This document shows positions 1 through 7,700 of a DNA stretch of 64,000 bases, one piece after another (position 1 is the stretch's first letter; every line of letters starts with the position of its first letter). The notes beneath the pieces were generated by a model. It did not search any database, was not told the DNA's origin, and saw nothing but the letters and a program-made list of their open reading frames with translations. This DNA is from Labilibaculum euxinicum (GTDB lineage Bacteria > Bacteroidota > Bacteroidia > Bacteroidales > Marinifilaceae), in NCBI RefSeq assembly GCF_009795715.1, contig NZ_WTCR01000003.1, forward strand, positions 124,001-188,000. Direction: 5' to 3'. The translations under genes were made by a program, and so were the position numbers.

Positions 1-162
1 AAGGAAGGTATTATTAAAGATGTTTCGCCATACATTCTTTATGCTTATGCCATCAATCCATTGGCCTTTTTAATGAATATGCAAAAACGCGGCCTTTACC
101 AGATAAATCAAGAAAGTTTGGAACAGGCATTTCAGTCGGCCTGGGATAGCATTCGAATATAA
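1..162 (+). CDS. C-terminal end of a probable TetR-family regulator (partial)
   Basis: The window opens inside a reading frame that gives 53 residues before a TAA. The segment is helical and ends in a Phe-Gln-Ser-Ala-Trp-Asp-Ser-Ile motif, which resembles the last helix of TetR/AcrR ligand-binding domains. The DNA-binding domain lies outside the window, so the family call rests on this tail and on context. The next gene starts 7 bp downstream on the same strand, and the following three genes are redox or detoxification enzymes of the sort TetR-type repressors often control. A different helical protein is possible. Confidence 0.45.
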   Translation, partial: KEGIIKDVSPYILYAYAINPLAFLMNMQKRGLYQINQESLEQAFQSAWDSIRI

Positions 163-169
163 TACAGTT

Positions 170-832
170 ATGGGAAAGACAGCAATTATATTGGGAGCAA
201 GCGGATTAACAGGGAAGCTTCTGTTGAACCGGCTTTTGGAAGATGAAGCCTATACGAGAGTGAAGATTTTTACCCGCCGAGGTTTAGATTTGGTTCATCC
301 CAAGTTAAAAGAGTTTATTGGAGACCTGCTTAGTTTAGAGGAATTTAAGAAGGATTTCACCGGCGATGAAGTATTTTGCTGCATTGGAACTACTGCCAAG
401 AAAACGAAGGATAAAACCATTTACAGGAAGATTGATTTTGGTATTCCTGCATCAGCGGCAAGTTTGGCTAAGGCAAATGGAATTAAAAGTTTCCTTGTAA
501 TTTCAGCTTTGGGAGCAAATGCAGAGAGCAATATCTTCTACAACAAAACAAAAGGAGAAATGGAGCAGGCGGTTTTAAGTCTGGAGATTGCAAATACCTA
601 TATTTTAAGACCTTCTCTGATTAATGGGAAAAGAGATGAAGATCGATTGGGTGAAAAAATTGGATCGATTATCATGAAAGTGCTAAGTCCGTTTTTATTG
701 TGGAAATGGAAAAAATACCGGGCGATTGAGGCAGAGACAATTGCAAATGCATTACATGCTTTGGCTCAGGCAAAACCAGATTATAAGATAATTGAATCAG
801 ACAAAATACAAGAGATTGGCGCTTATCTGTAG
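170..832 (+). CDS. Atypical short-chain dehydrogenase, NAD(P)H-binding (TIP30/HTATIP2-like)
   Basis: A 220-residue cytoplasmic Rossmann-fold protein. The dinucleotide-binding glycine motif GASGLTG is at residues 9-15, a Ser in the VISALGA strand is at 112, and a YxxxK pair is at Tyr124/Lys128, so the SDR catalytic residues appear intact. Length and motifs fit the atypical SDRs related to TIP30/HTATIP2 and NmrA-like proteins. The substrate cannot be read from sequence. It starts 7 bp after the upstream regulator fragment and is followed by a reductase and a DJ-1-like gene on the same strand, which suggests one stress-response transcript. Confidence 0.8.
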   Translation: MGKTAIILGASGLTGKLLLNRLLEDEAYTRVKIFTRRGLDLVHPKLKEFIGDLLSLEEFKKDFTGDEVFCCIGTTAKKTKDKTIYRKIDFGIPASAASLAKANGIKSFLVISALGANAESNIFYNKTKGEMEQAVLSLEIANTYILRPSLINGKRDEDRLGEKIGSIIMKVLSPFLLWKWKKYRAIEAETIANALHALAQAKPDYKIIESDKIQEIGAYL

Positions 833-902
833 AGTTCATAGGTAAGGCTTTTTTTATCCTCGAAAGAGAATGAACATTCATTAATATAAAAAACAAAATA
901 AG

Positions 903-1895
903 ATGCAAACAATACAATTAAAAAGCAGACCGGTAGGCGTACCAAAATTATCCGATTTTAAATTTGTGACTGAAGAACAGCCACAAATTGCAGAAGGAGA
1001 GATACTTTTAAAAGCAACACATATTTCTGTTGATCCCTACTTAAGAGGAAGAATGGTGGAAGGTAAATCGTATGTCGAGCCATTCGAGTTGAATAAAGCA
1101 ATTAGCTCGGGTATGATTGCTGAAGTCGTTGAATCAAAATTGGCAGGCTTCAGCAAAGGTGATTTTGTATCGGGCATGTTGGAATGGAAAGAGGTTCAGG
1201 TATCTAAAGGCGAAGGCTTGTTAAAGGTAGATGCAAAGAAAGCTCCATTGTCTTCTTACTTGGGCGTGTTGGGAATGACAGGTTTAACTGCTTATTTCGG
1301 ATTGTTGGAAATTGGCAGGCCTAAAGCAGGAGAGACTGTTGTAGTTTCGGGAGCTGCAGGTGCTGTGGGGAGCATTGTGGGACAAATTGCAAAACTGAAA
1401 GGCTGTCGCGTGATAGGGATTGCCGGCAGCGACGAGAAAGTGGAACAACTGGTTTCGGAATCTGGTTTCGATACTGCAATTAATTACAATACTGCCGGAA
1501 ACATGAGTCAGGCAATCGCAGAAGCTTGTCCCAACGGAGTAGATGTTTATTTCGATAATGTAGGCGGAGAAATTTCAGATGGCGTGATGATGAATTTGAA
1601 TCGTTTTGCACGAATTATTGTTTGTGGAGCAATTTCGATGTATAATGCGACCAGCGTTCCAATGGGACCTAGAGTTCAGCCCATACTGATTAAGAATTCG
1701 GTACTGATGCAAGGATTTGTAGTATCCAATTATCTGGAGAAATGGGGAGAAGCAATTCCTCAATTGGCAAAATGGCTGCAGGAAGGAAAATTAAAATCTA
1801 CTGAAACAATTGTTGAAGGATTTGAAAATACGCCGCAGGCTTTTCTTGATCTTTTCGAAGGAAAGAATAAGGGAAAAATGATTGTGAAAATATAA
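903..1895 (+). CDS. NADP-dependent medium-chain reductase, CurA/leukotriene B4 dehydrogenase-like
   Basis: A 330-residue zinc-free MDR enzyme. The family signature VDPYLRGRM is at residues 43-51 and the nucleotide-binding loop AAGAVG at 151-156, inside a Rossmann domain that spans roughly 120-270. Relatives (CurA, prostaglandin reductase, YncB-type enzymes) use NADPH to reduce the double bond of alpha,beta-unsaturated ketones and aldehydes. It follows the SDR gene by 70 bp and precedes the DJ-1-like gene by 36 bp, which supports a shared role in removing reactive carbonyls. The physiological substrate is unknown. Confidence 0.88.
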   Translation: MQTIQLKSRPVGVPKLSDFKFVTEEQPQIAEGEILLKATHISVDPYLRGRMVEGKSYVEPFELNKAISSGMIAEVVESKLAGFSKGDFVSGMLEWKEVQVSKGEGLLKVDAKKAPLSSYLGVLGMTGLTAYFGLLEIGRPKAGETVVVSGAAGAVGSIVGQIAKLKGCRVIGIAGSDEKVEQLVSESGFDTAINYNTAGNMSQAIAEACPNGVDVYFDNVGGEISDGVMMNLNRFARIIVCGAISMYNATSVPMGPRVQPILIKNSVLMQGFVVSNYLEKWGEAIPQLAKWLQEGKLKSTETIVEGFENTPQAFLDLFEGKNKGKMIVKI

Positions 1896-1931
1896 TTTTA
1901 AGAAAAATAAACAGGTTTAAATTTAATAGAT

Positions 1932-2636
1932 ATGACGATTACAACAGGAGCTTTGAAAATATTATTCGTGCTGACTTCTCATTCTCAAATGGGAGATACA
2001 GGTCACAAAACAGGATTTTGGGTAGAAGAATTTGCCAATCCTTACTATACATTAGTTGATCAGGGGGTTGATATAACAATTGCAACACCAAAGGGCGGTG
2101 CTGCACCAATCGATCCAACTTCTAGCTTGCCTCAAAATGCGACTGAAGATACCAAGCGTTTTAACGAAGATGCGGCAGTTCAGAAAAAAATTAATGAAAC
2201 CATTGCTTTAGCTGATGTTAATTTTGAAGATTACGATGCGGTATTCTATCCTGGCGGACATGGTCCTCTTTGGGATTTGGCGGAAGATGCAACTTCTGCA
2301 AAGTTAATTCAGGATTTTAATGCGGCTAAGAAACCAATTGCCTTTGTTTGCCATGCACCGGCAGCCTTGCGGCATGTGAAAAATGCACAAGGTGAATTCC
2401 TGGTGAAAGGCAAAAAAGTGACTGGATTTACCAATGAAGAAGAGGAAGCTGTGCAGTTGACTAAGGTTGTTCCTTTTTTGGTAGAAGACATGTTGAAGGA
2501 AAATGGAGGTATTTACAGCAAAGGTGATAATTGGGCTACTTATGCCGTTCAGGATGGTAATTTAATTACCGGTCAGAATCCGGCATCATCAGCACTTGTA
2601 GCTGAAATGCTGTTAAAGATGCTTGAAAAGAAGTAA
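1932..2636 (+). CDS. DJ-1/PfpI family protein, Hsp31-like class I amidotransferase fold
   Basis: A 234-residue protein of the DJ-1/ThiJ/PfpI superfamily. The nucleophile elbow reads AFVCHAPAA with Cys140 followed by His141, an acidic residue of the FWVEEF strand (Glu32 or Glu33) is placed to pair with it, and the YPGGHGPLWDL loop is at 106-116. This matches the Hsp31/HchA-like branch, whose members act as glyoxalase III or as holdases. As the third gene of a cluster with two carbonyl-handling oxidoreductases, a glyoxalase or deglycase-like detoxification role is the best inference; this is not shown by sequence alone. Confidence 0.85.
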   Translation: MTITTGALKILFVLTSHSQMGDTGHKTGFWVEEFANPYYTLVDQGVDITIATPKGGAAPIDPTSSLPQNATEDTKRFNEDAAVQKKINETIALADVNFEDYDAVFYPGGHGPLWDLAEDATSAKLIQDFNAAKKPIAFVCHAPAALRHVKNAQGEFLVKGKKVTGFTNEEEEAVQLTKVVPFLVEDMLKENGGIYSKGDNWATYAVQDGNLITGQNPASSALVAEMLLKMLEKK

Positions 2637-2666
2637 ACTGATTTTTTTATCGGTTTTAAATAAATC

Positions 2667-2705
2667 AAGAGCCATTGAGTGAATTCATTTCATTTGGTGG
2701 CTCTT
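2667..2705 (+). terminator. Probable intrinsic terminator after the DJ-1-like gene
   Basis: Arms AAGAGCCA (2667-2674) and TGGCTCTT (2698-2705) pair perfectly over 8 bp around a 23-nt loop that contains TGAATTCA. The 3' side runs into a pyrimidine-rich stretch. The loop is long for a classical terminator, so confidence is moderate. Confidence 0.5.
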
Positions 2706-2730
2706 TCTCTTCAAAATAGATTCTTCTGAC

Positions 2731-2738
2731 TACCTTTG
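2731..2738 (+). promoter_or_regulatory. Bacteroidota -7 box for the small SANT-like gene
   Basis: TACCTTTG fits the Bacteroidota consensus TAnnTTTG and lies 34 bp upstream of the ATG at 2773. I see no convincing -33 TTTG at the expected distance. Confidence 0.5.
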
Positions 2739-2772
2739 CACCATAAACAATAACATCAAACAATTTAAAACC

Positions 2773-3015
2773 ATGGACCAGGACAATTTTGATTCCATCA
2801 AGAAAATTAAAAAAGAAAATCAGCAGGCCTACAATCCGTGGTCAAGAAAAGATGATGATGAATTGATCAATCTGTTTTTTGATGGTGTTCCTGTTGGTGA
2901 AATGGCTATTAAATTGAAACGCACCAAAGGAGCTATCCGAGCCCGAATCCGAAAAATGGAACTGATACATATTAAGAAAAAGGCTTCTCCTTCATCCAAT
3001 TCTTCGAAGAAATAA
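2773..3015 (+). CDS. Small SANT/Myb-like putative DNA-binding protein
   Basis: An 80-residue basic protein. The core reads NPWSRKDDDELINLFFDG, followed by two more helices and an RARIRKMEL end. A Trp followed by an acidic helix and a K-R-T-K-G-A-I-R recognition-like helix resembles SANT/Myb or sigma-like helix-turn-helix modules. The tail is rich in Lys and Ser. It has its own -7 box and is followed by another promoter for the helicase, so it seems to be a monocistronic gene. Its target is unknown, and I cannot assign a named family with certainty. Confidence 0.65.
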   Translation: MDQDNFDSIKKIKKENQQAYNPWSRKDDDELINLFFDGVPVGEMAIKLKRTKGAIRARIRKMELIHIKKKASPSSNSSKK

Positions 3016-3145
3016 TTGATTTAAATAATAGTTTCTGAGTTGTTAGAATAAACAGTTTTCCCAATTTTAATTTAATTGTTATTGTGTAAATATTGTTGAT
3101 AATCAGCTATTTTGCGATAGTTGCTGTTAATCCAAACTATTAGAC

Positions 3146-3153
3146 TATCTTTG
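3146..3153 (+). promoter_or_regulatory. Bacteroidota -7 box for the DEAD-box helicase
   Basis: TATCTTTG matches TAnnTTTG, with a TTG at 3121-3123 that leaves a 22-bp spacer. The ATG of the helicase follows at 3176. Confidence 0.55.
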
Positions 3154-3175
3154 CCGTTCAATTTTAAGTACATTT

Positions 3176-4552
3176 ATGACATTTGACAAATTAGAGATTA
3201 TAGATCCCATTCTTAAAGCGATTGGGGAAAAAGGTTATACACATCCCACTCCAATTCAGGAAAAATCAATACCCATTTTACTTCGCAAAAGAGATTTATT
3301 AGGTTGTGCACAAACAGGAACGGGTAAAACTGCAGCATTTGCAATTCCAATTTTACAGCATATTTACAATGATGCAACACCGGAAAAAGGTCGTCGCAAA
3401 ATTAAGGCTTTGGTGGTAACTCCAACCCGCGAATTGGCTATTCAGATTAAGGACAGCTTTTCAGAGTATGGAAAGTATACCGGAATTTTGAATACCGTTA
3501 TTTTTGGAGGAGTGAAACAAGGCGCACAAACACAGGCTTTAAACCGAGGTGTTGATGTGTTGGTTGCCACTCCGGGAAGGTTGCTGGATTTAATACAGCA
3601 GGGGTATATTTCATTAAGAGACATTAAGTATTTTGTTTTGGATGAGGCAGACCAGATGCTCGACATGGGGTTCATTCATGACATTCGTCGAATTATTGAT
3701 CTATTGCCTAAAAGAAGACAATCCTTGTTTTTTTCTGCAACCATGCCGGCAAGCATCGTAAGTTTGGCAGGTAAAATTTTAGGTAATCCTGATAGAGTAA
3801 CAGTAAAGCCGGAACAGACTACCGCCGAAAAAGTTGGGCAATCGCTTTACTACGTGAGTAAAAAAGCAAAACCAAAATTGCTGATTTTTCTTTTGAAAAC
3901 TGAAGAAACCGATTCTACCCTGGTGTTTTCGAGAACAAAACATGGTGCCGATAAGGTAGTTAAAGGCTTGCAAAAGGCAGGCATTCCTGCTGAAGCAATT
4001 CATGGGAATAAATCTCAAAATGCCCGACAGCTTGCTTTAAGTAATTTTAAAAATGGAAGTACAAAGGTACTTGTTGCAACAGATATTGCAGCCAGAGGTA
4101 TCGATGTGTCGGAATTGTCTTTGGTTGTAAATTACGATTTACCAAATATTCCTGAAACTTACGTTCATCGCATCGGACGAACAGGTCGTGCAAGTGCAAG
4201 CGGCAATGCAATTTCATTCTGTGATACAGAAGAAAAACCATATCTTAAAGATATCCAGAAGTTAATAAGACAAGATATTGACGTGGTTAAGGATCATCCT
4301 TTTCTTCCGGGTGGAGTTGAGGATAATGCCGTAGAGGAAGTGAAGTCAGATAGAAGAAGGCAACAGCCCAGGTCATCTAAATCTTCAAAACCATCAAATT
4401 CATCCAGATCGTCCGGTTCAAGATCATCGAATTCTTCAAAGTCTTCAAAGTCTTCAGGTGCTTCCAGAACGCCAAATTCTTCGAAACCATCATATTCAGG
4501 AAATAAAGAATGGAGGCGTGGCAATTCAGCCTCCAAGAAACGAGCTGAGTAA
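3176..4552 (+). CDS. ATP-dependent DEAD-box RNA helicase, RhlE-like
   Basis: A 458-residue helicase with the full motif set: Q-motif with PTPIQ at residues 24-28, Walker A AQTGTGKT at 45-52, PTRELA near 83-88, DEAD at 156-159, SAT at 187-189 and HRIGRTGR in the second RecA domain. RhlE-type enzymes unwind short RNA duplexes in ribosome assembly or cold adaptation. After about residue 390 comes a low-complexity tail built of Ser, Lys, Arg and Asn, which probably binds RNA nonspecifically. It is flanked by its own promoter and a strong terminator. Confidence 0.93.
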   Translation: MTFDKLEIIDPILKAIGEKGYTHPTPIQEKSIPILLRKRDLLGCAQTGTGKTAAFAIPILQHIYNDATPEKGRRKIKALVVTPTRELAIQIKDSFSEYGKYTGILNTVIFGGVKQGAQTQALNRGVDVLVATPGRLLDLIQQGYISLRDIKYFVLDEADQMLDMGFIHDIRRIIDLLPKRRQSLFFSATMPASIVSLAGKILGNPDRVTVKPEQTTAEKVGQSLYYVSKKAKPKLLIFLLKTEETDSTLVFSRTKHGADKVVKGLQKAGIPAEAIHGNKSQNARQLALSNFKNGSTKVLVATDIAARGIDVSELSLVVNYDLPNIPETYVHRIGRTGRASASGNAISFCDTEEKPYLKDIQKLIRQDIDVVKDHPFLPGGVEDNAVEEVKSDRRRQQPRSSKSSKPSNSSRSSGSRSSNSSKSSKSSGASRTPNSSKPSYSGNKEWRRGNSASKKRAE

Positions 4553-4587
4553 GAAACCGGAACAGAAGTTAATTCTAAAATATATGC

Positions 4588-4620
4588 AAAGCCGAAGAGG
4601 AAATCCTTTTCGGCTTTTTT
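4588..4620 (+). terminator. Intrinsic terminator of the DEAD-box helicase
   Basis: AAAGCCGAAGAGG and CCTTTTCGGCTTT pair over 13 positions, one of them a G-T wobble, around an AAAT loop, and the 3' arm ends in a run of T. A clear rho-independent terminator. Confidence 0.85.
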
Positions 4621-4731
4621 AATTCGGTTATTGTTGAAAAACAGTATTGATTATGATCGTTTGTAAACTTTGATAAATCATTTCTTATCCTTAATATTAT
4701 GCTGACTTAATTAATCCGCACAATTTACAAA

Positions 4732-7700
4732 ATGAGAAAAAAATTCTACCTCCTGATTTCGTTGTCAATCTTGATCCTTGCGACGTTTTCCTGTAAAGAC
4801 AAAAAGAGTGTAAAACAAAAAGTTGATCCTGGTTTTGGACAATATATTTCGGCTTTTACTTCCGGAGTTGTTTCTGCAGGGTCAGTGATTCAAATAAGAC
4901 TGGTAAATGATTACGATCAAAAGATTGAATCTGGTCAGGAACTGGAAGAGGGAATTGTTAGTATTGCTCCTTCGGTAAAGGGAAAAGCATATTGGAAAGA
5001 TCCTCGTTGTATTGAATTCCGACCAGAAACCAGAATGGAATCGGGAAAAGAATACAAAGTGAATGTGAAACTATCGAAATTGATGGAGGTTCCTGCGAAA
5101 TATGCCGAGCTAAAATTCAATTTCCAAACCATAAAACAAAGTTTTGCCTTTACAGGAGAAGGTTTACAATCTTACGATAAAACAGATATGCTTTATCAGA
5201 AATACAAAGGATACATTACAACAGCTGATGTAATTGTTGATGATGAGATTGAATCGGTTTTGGTTGCCACAATTAATTCTCAGAAAAAAAATATTGAGTG
5301 GATGCATTCTGCTGATGGAAAACAGCATCATTTTGTTGTGGATAGCTTGAAAAGAGAAGAGGACAAAGGAGAATTGAATTTAGTGTGGAACGGGGCATCC
5401 ATTGGAGTGGATGAAAAAGGGGAGAAAGAAATTGAGATTCCTGCATTAAATGTTTTTAAAGTGATGAGTGCAAAGGTGATTCAGCAACCGGAGCAATATG
5501 TGTCGGTTCGTTTTTCTGATCCACTGAAAAAGAATCAAAATCTGGATGGTTTAATTCGTATTGACGGAGTATCTTCTTTGAAATTTATTGTAGAAGGAAA
5601 TGAAGTCAGGGCTTATCCCGGCTATCGGTTATCTGGAATCAAAACAGTAAGTTTTGAAGAAGGAATTCGAAATGCAATGGAATACGCTTTGATGAAAAGC
5701 ACTAAGATGGAACTCACTTTTGAAGACATTAAACCAGCAGTCCGATTAATCGGAAAAGGAGTTATTTCTCCTTCATCGCAAGGATTGATTTTACCATTCG
5801 AGGCTGTTAGTTTGAATGCTGTTGATGTGAGAGTTGTAGAAATATTCGAGAACAATGTACATCAGTTTTTGCAGGATAACCGAATGGGCGAATCGGGTAA
5901 TATTCGAAGAGTAGCTCGTTTAATTTTGCAAAAACGAATCGATTTAGGAACCAATCGTGCTGTTGATCTGCGCAAATGGAATGCATACACCTTGGATATT
6001 TCGAATTACATTGATGTGAAACCAGGATCGATTTACCGAATTGAATTGCGCTTTAGAAAAGAGTATTCATTGTATGCCTGCGGAGCAGAACAGGAAAGCG
6101 GGGATCAGTTAAATAGTCTGGATGATATAGTTGCAGAGCAACAGTTAGAGGAAGAAATGCAGGATTGGGATCGGCCGGGATGGTATGAGTCTTACTATTA
6201 TCCTGCCGGATACACATGGAGAGAAGAAGAGAATCCTTGTCATGTATCCTATTATAACGGAGAACGGTTTGTTAGCCGGAATTTATTTGCTTCCGATTTG
6301 GGGATTATTGCAAAAGGGGGAACGGATAAATCGATCACTTTTGCTGTTTCCAATCTGATTACAGCAGAGCCGGAAGCTAATGTTGAACTGGAAGTGTACA
6401 ACTACCAAAAACAGCTGATGGCCCGAAGTAAAACCGATAAAGATGGTTTGGCTAAAGTGCAGTTGGACAGGCAGCCTTTCCTTTTGGTTGCAAAAAAAGG
6501 AACTCAGCGCGGGTATTTGCGTTTAGACGACGGATCCTCGCTTTCGCTTAGTAATTTTGATGTTGGCGGACAAGTAGTTCAAAAGGGGATAAAAGGATAT
6601 TTATACGGAGAACGTGGCGTTTGGCGTCCGGGAGATAATTTATACCTGACTTTTGTTTTAGAGGATTCTGATGATGTGTTACCTGATAATCATCCGGTTG
6701 TTTTTGAGTTGATAAATCCTCAGGGACAAACCGTTACTCACAAAATAAGTACAGGAGGAGCTAATGGATTTTATTCTTTCACCTGCGCAACGGATGCTGA
6801 TGTGCCGACAGGAACCTGGTCTGCCCGAATACAAGTAGGAGGTGCAACTTTTACCAAAACGGTAAAAATAGAAACGGTTAAACCAAACAGGTTAAAAATA
6901 AAGCTCGAATTTGAATCTGAAGTTTTAAAATCTGCGGCAGCGAATCAAAAAGCCAATCTGGAAGTGAAATGGCTGCATGGAGCCATTGCCCGCGATTTAA
7001 AATCAAATATCAGTCTGCGGTTGACTCCAGCTAAAACCTCATTCGGTAAATATCCCCGCTATATTTTTGATGACCCGTCGAAAGAATTTTATGCCGACGA
7101 ACAAGTCATTTTTGATGGAAAAGTAGATCAGAATGGAAAAGCTGTTGTGGATTTGGATTTAAAAGGAAACAAATCTGCTCCCGGAATGTTGAATGCCAAT
7201 TTTATAACCCGTGTATTTGAAAAAGGCGGTGATTTTAGTATTGATATGCAAAGAGTGAAGTTTGCTCCTTATCAGTCATTTGTTGGGATAAAAATGCCGG
7301 AATCGGAGAGAGGATGGTATTTAACGGACACAGATCATGAAATTCAAATTGCCACAGTAAATTCTGATGGAGCTCCTGTTGACCGGAAAGATTTGGAAGT
7401 GAAAGTTTACAAGATTGACTGGCGTTGGTGGTGGGATGCAGGCGAGGAAAATCTGGCTTCGTACATTAGCCGTTCATCAACCAGGATTGTTTCGCATCAA
7501 AGGGTAAGCACCAAAGGGGGAAAAGCGAAATTTAAGTTGAATATAAAATACAACGATTGGAACGATTACGGACGTTATTTAATTCGGGTGACTGATCCGG
7601 TAAGTGGACATTCAACCGGCGAAACAGCTTATTTTTCGAAATGGTATGGCCGTACTCCTGAAGGAATGCCAGGCAATGCCGCAATGCTTTCTTTTACTTC

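Noticed and set aside
4294-4536. Acidic Asp/Glu-Phe repeat protein opposite the helicase tail
   Set aside because: It is the complement of the low-complexity Ser/Lys codons of the helicase tail.
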